In this document: one piece after another, positions 35,575 to 44,092 of the stretch
Layout of the letters: every line of letters starts with the position of its first letter
Numbering within the stretch: the first letter of the stretch is position 1
From: UBA2834 sp963623365
Lineage (GTDB): Bacteria; Patescibacteriota; Saccharimonadia; Saccharimonadales; Saccharimonadaceae
Assembly (NCBI GenBank): GCA_963623365.1
Contig: CAVFJY010000001.1
Span: 169,623-233,622 of the forward strand
Direction: 5' to 3'
Length of the DNA stretch: 64,000 nucleotides
The notes under the pieces: model-generated
The model's database searches: none
Seen by the model: only the letters and a program-made list of their open reading frames with translations
Told to the model about the DNA's origin: nothing
Translations under genes and position numbers: made by a program

Positions 35575-36068
35575 ATCTTTAGTATAGCGTGTTTGATTTC
35601 TTTGCGGTATTGATAGATGACATAAATCGCGCCGCCGAGAATAAGTGCGACGATAGCGCCCGTGGCGATAAAGATTTTGGGATTATAATAATCGTCGTCA
35701 GTCGCAGGCGTGACGGGATAAGCAGCGGTAGATTCGCTACGAATTTTGCGACAGCGATTAGTTTCGGGATTACGCTCATAGCCCTCGGCGCAGGCGGCGA
35801 GCGTGGTGGCACTAGTCTGCTTTTTACAACGACCAGTGAGGATATTGAGATAGTAGCCTTCTTTGCAGATGGTGGTCTTCTTGGTGGCGATAGTTTTGCA
35901 GCGGCCAGTCAAAGGATTGAGATATTTCCCTTCTGGACAAACGATTTCTTGGTCAACTACTTCATTGATACAATTGCCAGTCTCAGGATTAATAACTTTG
36001 CCAGCAGGACAACTCTGAAACTCTTGATAAAGATTGGCGGCGGCGGGTGTAGGCTGATAGGTTTGTAG
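35553..36068 (-). CDS. In-frame continuation after TGA: Cys-repeat region with membrane anchor
   Basis: These 171 codons follow the TGA at 36069-36071 in the same frame as the LTD gene. They encode four C-x2-G-x4-N-x2-T-x2-C repeats (CPAGKVINPETGNC, CPEGKYLNPLTGRC, CKEGYYLNILTGRC, CAEGYERNPETNRC), a linker, a membrane helix (about 130-152) and a basic cytoplasmic tail. The first ATG inside lies only at 35912, between repeats two and three, with no ribosome site I can see. So the region is either read by passing the TGA or is the tail of a recently broken gene. Confidence 0.6.
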   Translation of the reverse strand, partial: LQTYQPTPAAANLYQEFQSCPAGKVINPETGNCINEVVDQEIVCPEGKYLNPLTGRCKTIATKKTTICKEGYYLNILTGRCKKQTSATTLAACAEGYERNPETNRCRKIRSESTAAYPVTPATDDDYYNPKIFIATGAIVALILGGAIYVIYQYRKEIKHAILKICRKNAS

Positions 36069-36071
36069 TCA
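36069..36071 (-). other. In-frame TGA inside one continuous coding frame
   Basis: On the minus strand the context is CAA-TGA-CTA. UGA followed by C, and specifically UGA-CUA, is a known leaky stop context in other systems. Both flanking segments are coding-like in the same frame. Confidence 0.8.
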
Positions 36072-37067
36072 TTGCTCATCACTCGTACCGATATTAAAGA
36101 GCGCATAAGACGTGCCTTTCTTTTGGCCATGCGGATGCAAAACATCAAAGCCGCCAAGCGAATAGAGATTATAGGACGAAGGATTACGCGTAAGAATGAG
36201 GTCGGAACTTTGATAAATTAAATAGCTGTCGGGCGCGACGGAACCAGTGAGTGGATAGCTGGCATTTTTATAGCGAAATTCACAAGTGGCGGCGTCTTGC
36301 GGAATGTCGGTAGGGTTATAAAATTCAACGAATTGCTCAGTAGCGGAATACTGATAGTAGGAATAAATTTCGGTAATGATCAGCTGACAGCTGACTGGCT
36401 CGGCTTCAGAAATATACTCAGTAATAGCGACGGAAAGTTCGGGGTAATATTGCTGTTGAATATAGCCGTCGGCGCTACGAACGAGCGAGAAATTATCGGC
36501 AGATTGGGTAGAAAATTTAGAATTGGGCGCGGTGCAAGTAATTTTGCCCCAACAAAGCTCGTCGACTACTTCCCCACTCTTTAAGAGTTGCAGCCGACCA
36601 GCAGTCGAAGCAAGGCCGGAACTGGAAAAATAATAAAGATAAGGCGAATCTTCCCAGCCGACGGCTTGAGGACTTTTGGCAAAGCTAAGCACAAGATGAT
36701 TACTAGCGAGAACTTGCGACGCAGTGAAAGTAATTTCGCCAGTTTGTTTATTGGCACTGTTGAAATAGACAATGGAAAAATCGACGAGTGGCAAGTCATC
36801 AGCACCAGTGCGCTCAAGTTCGATAAAATCATAATTTTGGGCGGAGTCGGCGGTTTTATAGCCGGCATTGATGGCATAAAAACGGAGCGGTGGCGCAGAG
36901 GAATCGGCGGGAGTGGATGCGTTAGTGGGGATAGACGAGTCGAACGGGGTGGATGAATCAGTAGGCGCAAATGAGTCGATATTAGACGAGTCGGTTGCGA
37001 AAATGGGCGACGCATACACGCCAAACATGAGACAAAGACTAATAATCAAAATCCAAAATTTCTTCAT
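36069..37067 (-). CDS. Secreted lamin-tail-domain (LTD) protein, ends at TGA
   Basis: The 332-residue product has a signal peptide (1-25), a Ser/Thr/Pro-rich spacer with DSS/TDSS repeats (26-60), and two lamin-tail-like domains (about 60-165 and 225-330), recognisable by YDFIELERTG and ATEQFVEFYNPTDIP. LTDs in bacteria occur on secreted proteins linked to nucleases or surface binding. If translation stops at TGA the product has no anchor; if it continues it becomes a 504-residue membrane-anchored protein. TATGCT at 37074-37079 is exactly six bases before the ATG. Confidence 0.85.
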   Translation of the reverse strand: MKKFWILIISLCLMFGVYASPIFATDSSNIDSFAPTDSSTPFDSSIPTNASTPADSSAPPLRFYAINAGYKTADSAQNYDFIELERTGADDLPLVDFSIVYFNSANKQTGEITFTASQVLASNHLVLSFAKSPQAVGWEDSPYLYYFSSSGLASTAGRLQLLKSGEVVDELCWGKITCTAPNSKFSTQSADNFSLVRSADGYIQQQYYPELSVAITEYISEAEPVSCQLIITEIYSYYQYSATEQFVEFYNPTDIPQDAATCEFRYKNASYPLTGSVAPDSYLIYQSSDLILTRNPSSYNLYSLGGFDVLHPHGQKKGTSYALFNIGTSDEQ

Positions 37068-37143
37068 GGCGCTAGCATATAAGTTGGCGACGAGACAGAC
37101 AAGCGTAAGTGCAATAATTTGGTAAGCATGCTAAACTTGAAGC

Positions 37144-37833
37144 ATGAGCGATTTAATCTGTATCGCTACGATTGTCCTTGCGGGCATGGTTCAGTCTTCC
37201 CTGCAGCTGAGTTTGGGTGGTTTAATTTTGTTGTATCACGCCAGTATGGGGCATCACCGCCGGCGTAAGACGCGCTTTTTGGCACGACATTATATTCTGG
37301 GCGCCGGCATAATTAGTTTCTTGATGGTCTGCGCGATGGGCTTTTTGATTTCGACAAGCTTCGATGGTGCACTAAAGACTGCTTATTTGATTATTTGTGT
37401 GGGAATTTTCTTGGCGAGTGCACTAGTGATGTGGACGGTGTATTATCGTCGCGGTAAAAATACGGAATTATGGCTACCGCGTTCGTTTACGCGCTATATT
37501 CAACGGCGCGCAAAAACAACGAATGATAACATTGAAGCGTTTTCGCTGGGAATTTTGAGTAGTTTTGCAGAGATGCCGCTCAGTATTGCGCTGTATTTCG
37601 TAGTGGCGAATTGCATTTTAAATTTGCATGCCGAATTCCAAATTGCTGCCGTGCTAGGGTATACCGTAATGAGCATAGTGCCATTATTAATCCTAAAGTT
37701 GCGAATTAAAACGGGGCGAAATGTGATTGAAGTACAAAAATGGCGAGTGCAAAATAAGGCTTTTGCGCGAATAATTTCGGGCAGCGGTTTTTTGGTGCTA
37801 GCAGGCTTTATTCTAACTTATTGGATAATCTAG
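37144..37833 (+). CDS. Multi-pass membrane protein, unknown
   Basis: The 229-residue protein has about six helices arranged in two groups separated by a basic cytoplasmic loop (PRSFTRYIQRRAKTT, about 110-125). No family motif is recognised; LysE- and CcdA-like layouts were considered without decisive evidence. TAAACT at 37132-37137 lies exactly six bases before the ATG. Its stop touches the ATP-cone-like gene, so it heads a three-gene operon ending in a flavoprotein, which hints at a redox or transport role. Confidence 0.7.
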   Translation: MSDLICIATIVLAGMVQSSLQLSLGGLILLYHASMGHHRRRKTRFLARHYILGAGIISFLMVCAMGFLISTSFDGALKTAYLIICVGIFLASALVMWTVYYRRGKNTELWLPRSFTRYIQRRAKTTNDNIEAFSLGILSSFAEMPLSIALYFVVANCILNLHAEFQIAAVLGYTVMSIVPLLILKLRIKTGRNVIEVQKWRVQNKAFARIISGSGFLVLAGFILTYWII

Positions 37834-38088
37834 ATGAAAAAGAAAATTACTTATGAATATTCCAGCAGAGGTATTCAGCAGAACGTACTGCGTTATGCGC
37901 GCAGCCAGAATGTACCAGAAAATTGGGCAAAGCAAATTGCGGAACGAGTATCGAAGGTGACGGATGCATGGATTGCGGACAAAGATATGGTAACCGAAGA
38001 TGACCTACGCAAAATAATTTACAAGGAAATAAAGGTGCTTGATCCTGATCTCGCTTTTGCTTATCAGAATCATGATAAAATAATATAA
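37834..38088 (+). CDS. Small ATP-cone-like protein
   Basis: An 84-residue protein resembling the second half of an ATP-cone (the nucleotide-sensing module of ribonucleotide reductases and NrdR): NVLRYARSQNVPENWAKQIA, the acidic helix and VTEDDLRKIIYKEI, then LDPDLAFAYQNH. The Gly/Lys-rich first strand of a full ATP-cone is degenerate. It starts directly after the membrane-protein stop and ends two bases before the flavoprotein ATG. A stand-alone ATP-cone could sense ATP/dATP; this is inference. Confidence 0.65.
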   Translation: MKKKITYEYSSRGIQQNVLRYARSQNVPENWAKQIAERVSKVTDAWIADKDMVTEDDLRKIIYKEIKVLDPDLAFAYQNHDKII

Positions 38089-38090
38089 AG

Positions 38091-39467
38091 ATGAGAAAGC
38101 GGTTCGACTTTGATTTAGTAGTTTTGGGGAGCGGCGATGCGGGCGGCGAAGCGGCGCTGATGGCGGCGCAAGCAGGTCTAAAAGTTGCGCTAGTTGAGTC
38201 AAATAAATGGGGCGGCTCGAGCCAGAATTATTCGAATGTGCCGTTTGGGGCGCTGTTTTATGCGGCGCAGCAATTCAAGATTGCACTAACTGGATCGAAA
38301 TTTGGTCTGTCGAGTACGGGCCTGCGTTATAACTATCCGACCGTAAATAATTGGAAGAATTTGGCGTTGAAGCGCGCGAAAGCAAACAATAAGAAGGTAT
38401 TTGAGGATGCGGGGATTAGTTGTCTGCATGGACGCGGGCATCTGCTATCGAATCATGAAATTAGCGTGAACGATGAGACGATTCGGGCGAAGCGAATTCT
38501 AATTGCGACGGGCGCGGCGACACTAGATACAGGAATCAAAATTCCGACGAATTTGGAATATTGGCTGCCAGAAAATGTCTTGGAGATGATTCGGCCGCCA
38601 AAGACGATTTTTATTGTGGGCGCCGGCTCGACGGGTTGTGAATTGGCACAATTCTTCTCGATCTTAGGCACACAGGTGATTATTGCGGACATTGCGGCAC
38701 GCTTAATGCCGCGCGAAGATGAAGAAGTCGGGCAAGTCCTGGACGAGCTTTTTAATAAGGACAAGATTAAAGTTTTGACGCAGTCGCGAGTGATTGCGCT
38801 AGAAAAAGACGGATTGGGCAAGAAGGTGATTTTCTTGCGAGGCGGTCAAGAAAAATCTCTGCGCGTGGATGAGGTGCTGGTTTGTACGGGCAATGCACCG
38901 AATATTGATATCGGGCTCGAAAATGCGGGCGTGAATTTTAATCAGCGCGGGATTATTGTAAATGAGCATTGTCGAACCTCGGTGAAAAATATTTATGCCG
39001 CGGGCGATGTGCTGGGCGGACATAGCAGTACCGAACGAGCGCTAATCGAGGCACATGCAGCGGTAGCGGATATGCTGGGACGCGGCAAGAAAAATCCGGT
39101 GGACTATCGAGGCGTAATTCGCCTGACGAATATGAATCCCGCCATTGCGGAAGTGGGAATTACGGAAGATGATTGCATTCGACATGACCAGAAAATTGAC
39201 AAAGTAGTGGTAGCGCTGAATGCAATACAAAAAGCAAATACGTCCGACAATACGACTGGCTTTGTAAAGATAATTATGGCGAAGCGGACGCATAAGATTT
39301 TGGGTGGCACGGTAATGGCGCCACATGCGGGTCTGATTGCACAAGAATTGGCGCTGGCGATTCGCTTTGAGATGACGGCTTACGAATTAGCAAAGGTACC
39401 GCATTTGACCAATGATTGGAGCGAGCTGATTCGGGTGGCTTGCGAGCAAGTACTAAAGAAACATTAG
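38091..39467 (+). CDS. Pyridine nucleotide-disulfide reductase-like flavoprotein lacking active-site cysteines
   Basis: The 458-residue protein has the two-dinucleotide fold of lipoamide dehydrogenase/mercuric reductase: FAD site VVLGSGDAGGEAALMAA, NAD site IFIVGAGSTGCELAQF, FAD site IYAAGDVLG and a C-terminal dimer domain. The redox motif GGTCxNxGC is replaced by WGGSSQNYSN (W40-N49), so both cysteines are lost (Ser44, Asn49), and the C-terminal HPT-x-E pair is changed to PHLTNDWSE. It probably binds FAD and NAD(P)H but cannot reduce disulfides in the usual way. Last gene of the three-gene operon. Confidence 0.9.
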   Translation: MRKRFDFDLVVLGSGDAGGEAALMAAQAGLKVALVESNKWGGSSQNYSNVPFGALFYAAQQFKIALTGSKFGLSSTGLRYNYPTVNNWKNLALKRAKANNKKVFEDAGISCLHGRGHLLSNHEISVNDETIRAKRILIATGAATLDTGIKIPTNLEYWLPENVLEMIRPPKTIFIVGAGSTGCELAQFFSILGTQVIIADIAARLMPREDEEVGQVLDELFNKDKIKVLTQSRVIALEKDGLGKKVIFLRGGQEKSLRVDEVLVCTGNAPNIDIGLENAGVNFNQRGIIVNEHCRTSVKNIYAAGDVLGGHSSTERALIEAHAAVADMLGRGKKNPVDYRGVIRLTNMNPAIAEVGITEDDCIRHDQKIDKVVVALNAIQKANTSDNTTGFVKIIMAKRTHKILGGTVMAPHAGLIAQELALAIRFEMTAYELAKVPHLTNDWSELIRVACEQVLKKH

Positions 39468-39481
39468 ATTTGGATAGTTAA

Positions 39482-39515
39482 GAAATCTCTGACTTTTTGA
39501 GTCGGAGATTTTTTG
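39482..39515 (+). terminator. Terminator of the flavoprotein operon
   Basis: AAATCTC.GACT / AGTC.GAGATTT hairpin followed by TTTTTT. Confidence 0.85.
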
Positions 39516-39570
39516 TGACGCACTGTCGAATAGAAGATAACAAAAAACGACCAGATTGGTCGGAAAATCG

Positions 39571-39647
39571 TGGTGGCGGGGGTTGGATTTGAACCAACGA
39601 CCTTCTGGTTATGGGCCAGACGAGCTACCAGGCTGCTCTACCCCGCG
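39571..39647 (-). tRNA. Initiator tRNA-fMet (anticodon CAT), CCA encoded
   Basis: The 77-nt tRNA begins CGCGGGG and ends CCCCGCC-A-CCA, so position 1-72 is a C-C mismatch, the mark of bacterial initiators. The D arm GAGCAGCCTGGTAGCTC is initiator-like. The anticodon stem TCTGG/CCAGA has only two of the three conserved G-C pairs next to the loop (29-41 is U-A). Confidence 0.95.
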
Positions 39648-39667
39648 ACGATGTTATTATTCTACGC

Positions 39668-40090
39668 CTAACCGAACAAAAAGTCAAGCCACTGTGAAAA
39701 ATTGCTCTGGTAAGTCGAAGTCTGCTCGGTTGATTCGGCATATTTTTGAATAGCGGCAGCGGAATTCTTTGGCAGAATAACCATAGTCTCACCTGGGAGC
39801 ATTTTGCCCGCCTTAGTGCGCGCCATCAGCTCCTGATATTCATCAGTCTGATAATATTCCTGCTCGAGTTTAAGCGTTTCAACTTCGAGCTCGAGCTTGG
39901 CGGCTTCGAGCTGGCGATTTTCGAGCTTTTCTTGCAACTGCCAGTTGCGCGCCATGGAGTTAACGGCGCCACAAGCCCAGACAATACACAAAGTTAGCGC
40001 AATCACTTGCAAAATATTAGCCGGCGTAAAAACATGCTTCCGGAAGAAGTAACAGATACGACGAAATTGAGTTTTAAGCTTGTCAAGCAT
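39668..40090 (-). CDS. FtsB/DivIC-like septum protein
   Basis: The 140-residue protein has a basic cytoplasmic N-terminus, one membrane helix (about 24-45), a coiled coil (50-95), and a short region with YYQTDEYQELMARTKAGKM and LPGETMVIL, which recalls the FtsB/DivIC family that links early and late division proteins. TATAAT at 40097-40102 lies exactly six bases before the ATG. It is followed by the initiator tRNA on the same strand. Confidence 0.85.
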   Translation of the reverse strand: MLDKLKTQFRRICYFFRKHVFTPANILQVIALTLCIVWACGAVNSMARNWQLQEKLENRQLEAAKLELEVETLKLEQEYYQTDEYQELMARTKAGKMLPGETMVILPKNSAAAIQKYAESTEQTSTYQSNFSQWLDFLFG

Positions 40091-40196
40091 AAGTATATTA
40101 TAGCGTATATTGACTTTTTTGACGATTTGTGATATAATGAAGAGATAGGGTCGCTTTGCAACTATTTCTTATCTGATATGTTATACTTAAATTCAC

Positions 40197-40272
40197 GGGG
40201 GCATAGCTCAGTGGTTAGAGCAGTCGGCTCATAACCGATTGGTCCCTGGTTCAAGCCCAGGTGCCCCCACCA
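40197..40272 (+). tRNA. tRNA-Ile2 (anticodon CAT), substrate of TilS
   Basis: The acceptor GGGGGCA pairs with TGCCCCC, the anticodon arm is GTCGG-CTCATAA-CCGAT, and CCA is encoded. The body resembles bacterial tRNA-Ile2 (the CTCAGTGGTTAGAGCAG run and TTGGTC variable segment) more than elongator Met. TATACT at 40182-40187 is the -10. A CAT anticodon alone could also mean Met, so the identity is an inference from sequence resemblance. Confidence 0.85.
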
Positions 40273-40288
40273 AAAATCAGATTGCAGG

Positions 40289-40315
40289 ACAGATAGGTCG
40301 CATGGCCTATTTTTT
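40289..40315 (+). terminator. Terminator of tRNA-Ile2
   Basis: ATAGG / CCTAT stem followed by TTTTTT. Confidence 0.7.
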
Positions 40316-40882
40316 GTGGGGATTTTTATTTTTAATGACATCAAGCGTCAAAATTGGCGCGCCATTTTTAGAGATTTCGATGAGATCGCCAACTTTGATA
40401 GCATCGGTACTGGATTTGACTTTCTTATTCTTAGCGATAACTTTGAGGTCGGTATTTGTGCTAGTAAGGTCGGCGACGGAAAGATGGTCGAATTCGCCGT
40501 TGAGCGTGAACTGAAATTTGCCAAAAGTCTTATTGAAGAGCTGACGATATACTGCGGCAAGAATGAGATAGAGATAAGTGTAGAGCCATTGGTTGTAATA
40601 GATGAGAATAGCGACGGCGCAGGCGACAGAAATGACAGTGATAGTGATGAAAAAAATCTGGAGGGCCTTGCGTTGTTTGTAATTGAAATGTTTGGCGAAA
40701 AGCTTGAGCAGGCCGAAGAAGCAGGCGATATTAACAGCAAAGCAGCAGCCGCCGAAGATGAGAAAACGAGTCGAATCACCGTCAACTTCAATCGAGATAC
40801 TGTAGGACAAGAACATGGAAAGCAGATAAAGGAAGGTAAGCGCGACGAGCACGAGTTTTTCCCAGAATTTGAATTTTGGCAT
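40307..40882 (-). CDS. Four-helix membrane protein with C-terminal beta domain
   Basis: A 191-residue protein with four helices (about 10-28, 40-62, 75-95, 98-115) and a hydrophilic C-terminal part (120-191) containing KVGDLIEISKNGAPILTLDV, like a small beta-barrel. No family recognised. AAAGGAGGG is the ribosome site. It is the last gene of the glmS-ABC-AEC run, 9 bp after the AEC gene. Confidence 0.65.
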   Translation of the reverse strand: MPKFKFWEKLVLVALTFLYLLSMFLSYSISIEVDGDSTRFLIFGGCCFAVNIACFFGLLKLFAKHFNYKQRKALQIFFITITVISVACAVAILIYYNQWLYTYLYLILAAVYRQLFNKTFGKFQFTLNGEFDHLSVADLTSTNTDLKVIAKNKKVKSSTDAIKVGDLIEISKNGAPILTLDVIKNKNPHKK

Positions 40883-40891
40883 TTCCCTCCT

Positions 40892-41824
40892 TTAGCGAAT
40901 GATTAATAATGAGACCATTAGCGGCATCGTAATAATAGATAGTAGCGTGGAAATAGTGACGAGTTCGGAGGCTTCGGTTTCGTCCCCGCCATATTTGGAA
41001 GCGAAGAGACCAAGACTAGTGGCGGTAGGCAAGGCTTGAATGAGCGTACAAACCATGATGACGGCGGACGGAAAGTTGAGGACAGAAAGAAGTGCCCATG
41101 TGAGCAATGGGCCGAGAATAAGTTGAATCAGCGCCGTTAAAATTAATTTCCATTTTTTAAACAGGCGATGAACTTTGGCGTTGCTGAGCATATAGCCGAC
41201 ACAAATAATAGAGAGCGCAGTAGTGGCGTTGCCAGTAAATTGGACAGCGTCTTTGACAAAACTCGGTACAGCAATGCCAGTCAAGAAGATAATAACGCCA
41301 AGAACGACGGCGATAATGTTCGGGTTAGTAAGGACGCCGAGAATGAGTTTTAGATCAAACTTATGCTTAAAAAGGTAGATACCATAGGAGAAGAGGGCGA
41401 TATTAAAGGCGATGATAAAACCACAATACGGAACGATGCCGGTCTCACCGAAGGTACTGGCAATAATAGGATAACCAAGAAAGGTGGCGTTGTTAAAAAT
41501 TAGGGCGAACTGGGCGGCGTTGCGTTGCTGGTCGTGTTTGAAAAAAGCTTTGTTAAAGATAAGGCGCGACAAGATAATCACGGCAAACATAACGAGAAAA
41601 CCGGCAAGCAGACCGGAAAGAAAGAGGTCGGAAGTTTCTACGCTATAGCTGGTGGGAAAAGCGAGAAAAAGCGAGGCGGGCATGAAAACAGTTAGTAATA
41701 AATTGACGAGGTCTTTGTTGGTTTTGGATGAAATGAGCTTGAACTTGCCCAGCAGAAAGCCCAGCAAAAGGATTAAGGCGATGGTACCGAGGCGCGAATA
41801 AAAATCCGTAAGTTCGATTTGCAT
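40892..41824 (-). CDS. AEC-family (auxin efflux carrier-like) transporter
   Basis: The 310-residue protein has ten helices in two five-helix halves, with the AEC hallmarks NNATFLGYPI in the first half and the proline-containing ALPTATSLGLFASKYGG near the end. Bacterial members carry malonate, malate or other organic anions; the substrate is unknown. It starts two bases after the previous gene. Confidence 0.87.
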   Translation of the reverse strand: MQIELTDFYSRLGTIALILLLGFLLGKFKLISSKTNKDLVNLLLTVFMPASLFLAFPTSYSVETSDLFLSGLLAGFLVMFAVIILSRLIFNKAFFKHDQQRNAAQFALIFNNATFLGYPIIASTFGETGIVPYCGFIIAFNIALFSYGIYLFKHKFDLKLILGVLTNPNIIAVVLGVIIFLTGIAVPSFVKDAVQFTGNATTALSIICVGYMLSNAKVHRLFKKWKLILTALIQLILGPLLTWALLSVLNFPSAVIMVCTLIQALPTATSLGLFASKYGGDETEASELVTISTLLSIITMPLMVSLLIIR

Positions 41825-41826
41825 AA

Positions 41827-42204
41827 TTATTTTTTCGAAGAACCTTTCTCGACTTGTTTAACATCTTTGCGACCGCCGGTGCGTCGATAAATTTCCTCTT
41901 CAAGATAGAGAATTTTGTCGAGCTTGCGACGGAGACTTTCGTCTTGTTTAAAATCTTCTTCGGTAATTTTGTTGATTTCGCCAATCTCGCGAACGATTTT
42001 TTCAATGCGCCGCGATTCTTTATCGGCGGAGAGCTGAGAGAAAATGGCGATAGCAATCGAGGTGGCAGAAATAAACAGGACAATACAATCAAACAACGAG
42101 TCGGAGAAATCCTTGGTTGAGAAAATTAACGAGGCGAGGCCTAAAAAGGTTATCACGGCGAAAAGAATAGTGATAACAAACATTGTTTTACGAAATTTGC
42201 GCAT
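41827..42204 (-). CDS. Small two-helix membrane protein with coiled coil
   Basis: A 125-residue protein with helices at about 5-28 and 36-57 and a charged C-terminal coiled coil (60-125). Some low-affinity iron permease-like proteins have this size and layout, but I see no diagnostic motif. AAAGGAGG precedes the ATG. Confidence 0.6.
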   Translation of the reverse strand: MRKFRKTMFVITILFAVITFLGLASLIFSTKDFSDSLFDCIVLFISATSIAIAIFSQLSADKESRRIEKIVREIGEINKITEEDFKQDESLRRKLDKILYLEEEIYRRTGGRKDVKQVEKGSSKK

Positions 42205-42216
42205 GTGCCTCCTTTT

Positions 42217-44091
42217 TTAATTGTACCCTTCTGCTTGCAGTTCAAACATTTCTTGATAAGTACCACCGCGGGCGACGAGTTCGTCGTGGGTGCCCTGCTC
42301 GATAATTTTACCATGGTCGAGTACGATAATGCGCTCGGCCTTGCGAACGGTCGAGAAACGGTGCGAGATAATGAGAGTGGTCTTGTTTTGCTGCTTTTTG
42401 AGAATGTTTTTGAAGATTTTATATTCGGAATTGGCATCGACGGCGCTGGTAGGCTCGTCGAGAATGAGCACGTTGGGCTGACGGAAGAAAGCACGGGCAA
42501 TACTGAGACGCTGCCATTGACCACCAGAGAGGTCAGCGGCACTGGCGGCATCAAAATCTTTGGACATGATTTGATTGAGGCCTTTGGGATAATCCTTTTC
42601 GAGATCCTCGAGACCGGCATCGCTAAGTGCAGCGCGAATATCCCGTGGACTATAAGGGCGAGTGACATCACCATACCAAACATTTTCGCCGAGCGTGGCA
42701 AATTCATAACGCGAATAGTCTTGGAAGAGTGCGCCAATCTGCTCGAGATAAGAAGCACGATTAATGCGTTCGAGTGGAATGTTATTAACGAGAATTACGC
42801 CAGCATCGGGTTGGTAAGCACCGATGAGTAGCTTAATAATCGTCGTTTTGCCGGCGCCATTTTCGCCGACAATCGCGAGGCTATCCCCCGGCGTGAGCGT
42901 AAAACTAACATTATCAACGGCTTTAATATCGGAGCGCGGATAGGTAAAGGAAACGTTCTGGAATTCGATTTTCGGGATACTGGAAATAATAATGTCGCCG
43001 GTTGGCTGGGCGGGTGTTTTCATGAATTCCATGTAGTCAGTAGCGTTGACGATACTTTCGCTGGCGCTAGCGATGTTTGCGAAGAGGCTAGTAATGCTAT
43101 CGCTGAGTTGACTCAGGAGCAAGCGAGTAGAAGTAAAGACGCCAAAGCTGAGGCGACCAATCATAATTTCGAAGGAAACGAAAATGAGAATGCCGTAACT
43201 GACGACATCTTCGAAAGTGCGCGAGGTAAGATCGGGCCAGAAATAAGCCTTAATATCGGCAACATCTTGTTCCTGACTGCGGCGGCGTGCTTTAACCATC
43301 TGTGAGATGAGCTGCTTGGAAAGGCTATTGAGTTCAATTTCGAGAGCGGAATTGGAATTAGTGATTTTTTGCTGAATTGCCCAGGCAATACGACGGCCTT
43401 TGGTAAATTCGCGCCAATTACGCCGCTGCTTGGCAGCAAGGCGAAGACTAAGCACGGAATACGGAACGGCGGCGACAAAGACAGCGATAGTGACGAGCGG
43501 CGAGACGACGGTAGTAGAACTGACGATAGCGATTAGACCAATGACAGACGAGAAAATATTAATCACGTTATTATTGACGCTGGCGATAGAAGAGCCAAAG
43601 TCGCGCACACGGTCGAATTTATCGGCGAATTCCTGACTCTCACGAATAGCGAGCGGAATTTCGATGTATTTTTCGGCGATGCGCTCGCTCACATGAATGT
43701 AAACATCTTGCCAGGAAATGGCAGAAATGAGACCGTTCACTTCATTCAGCAAGGTACGCAAGAATTGAATAATAAACAGCAAAATAGCGATGAGTAAGAA
43801 AGGCAGAAAATCTTGCGTCTCAATAGCATGCAGAAGGCGATCGGTAGCAGTACCAACTAGCAGCGCGGAGATTGGCGAGACAATGGAATTGTAGGCGGTA
43901 TAGCCCCAAAGAATGAAACGTTTCGGGCCGACGGACTGCCGATAGACGCGCATGGTATACCAGATAGACTTAAGCGACATGCGGGGATAGTTGGCCTGTT
44001 TACGCTCGGCGGCGCGTAAAGTACGCTTGCGCTGGCGCTCTTCGCGGCGAAGCTGACGGCGGCTACTGGTACGGCGCGGTGTTTTGGTCAT
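42217..44091 (-). CDS. ABC transporter, fused membrane and ATPase domains
   Basis: A 624-residue half-transporter of the exporter type that works as a dimer. Membrane domain: about 60-340, six helices. ATPase: Walker A GENGAGKTT, signature LSGGQWQRLS, Walker B VLILDEPTSAVD and H-loop ISHRFS. The N-terminal basic segment (1-40) precedes the membrane domain. The substrate is unknown; exporters of this type carry lipids, peptides or drugs. It begins one base after the glmS stop. Confidence 0.92.
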   Translation of the reverse strand: MTKTPRRTSSRRQLRREERQRKRTLRAAERKQANYPRMSLKSIWYTMRVYRQSVGPKRFILWGYTAYNSIVSPISALLVGTATDRLLHAIETQDFLPFLLIAILLFIIQFLRTLLNEVNGLISAISWQDVYIHVSERIAEKYIEIPLAIRESQEFADKFDRVRDFGSSIASVNNNVINIFSSVIGLIAIVSSTTVVSPLVTIAVFVAAVPYSVLSLRLAAKQRRNWREFTKGRRIAWAIQQKITNSNSALEIELNSLSKQLISQMVKARRRSQEQDVADIKAYFWPDLTSRTFEDVVSYGILIFVSFEIMIGRLSFGVFTSTRLLLSQLSDSITSLFANIASASESIVNATDYMEFMKTPAQPTGDIIISSIPKIEFQNVSFTYPRSDIKAVDNVSFTLTPGDSLAIVGENGAGKTTIIKLLIGAYQPDAGVILVNNIPLERINRASYLEQIGALFQDYSRYEFATLGENVWYGDVTRPYSPRDIRAALSDAGLEDLEKDYPKGLNQIMSKDFDAASAADLSGGQWQRLSIARAFFRQPNVLILDEPTSAVDANSEYKIFKNILKKQQNKTTLIISHRFSTVRKAERIIVLDHGKIIEQGTHDELVARGGTYQEMFELQAEGYN

Positions 44092-44092
44092 A

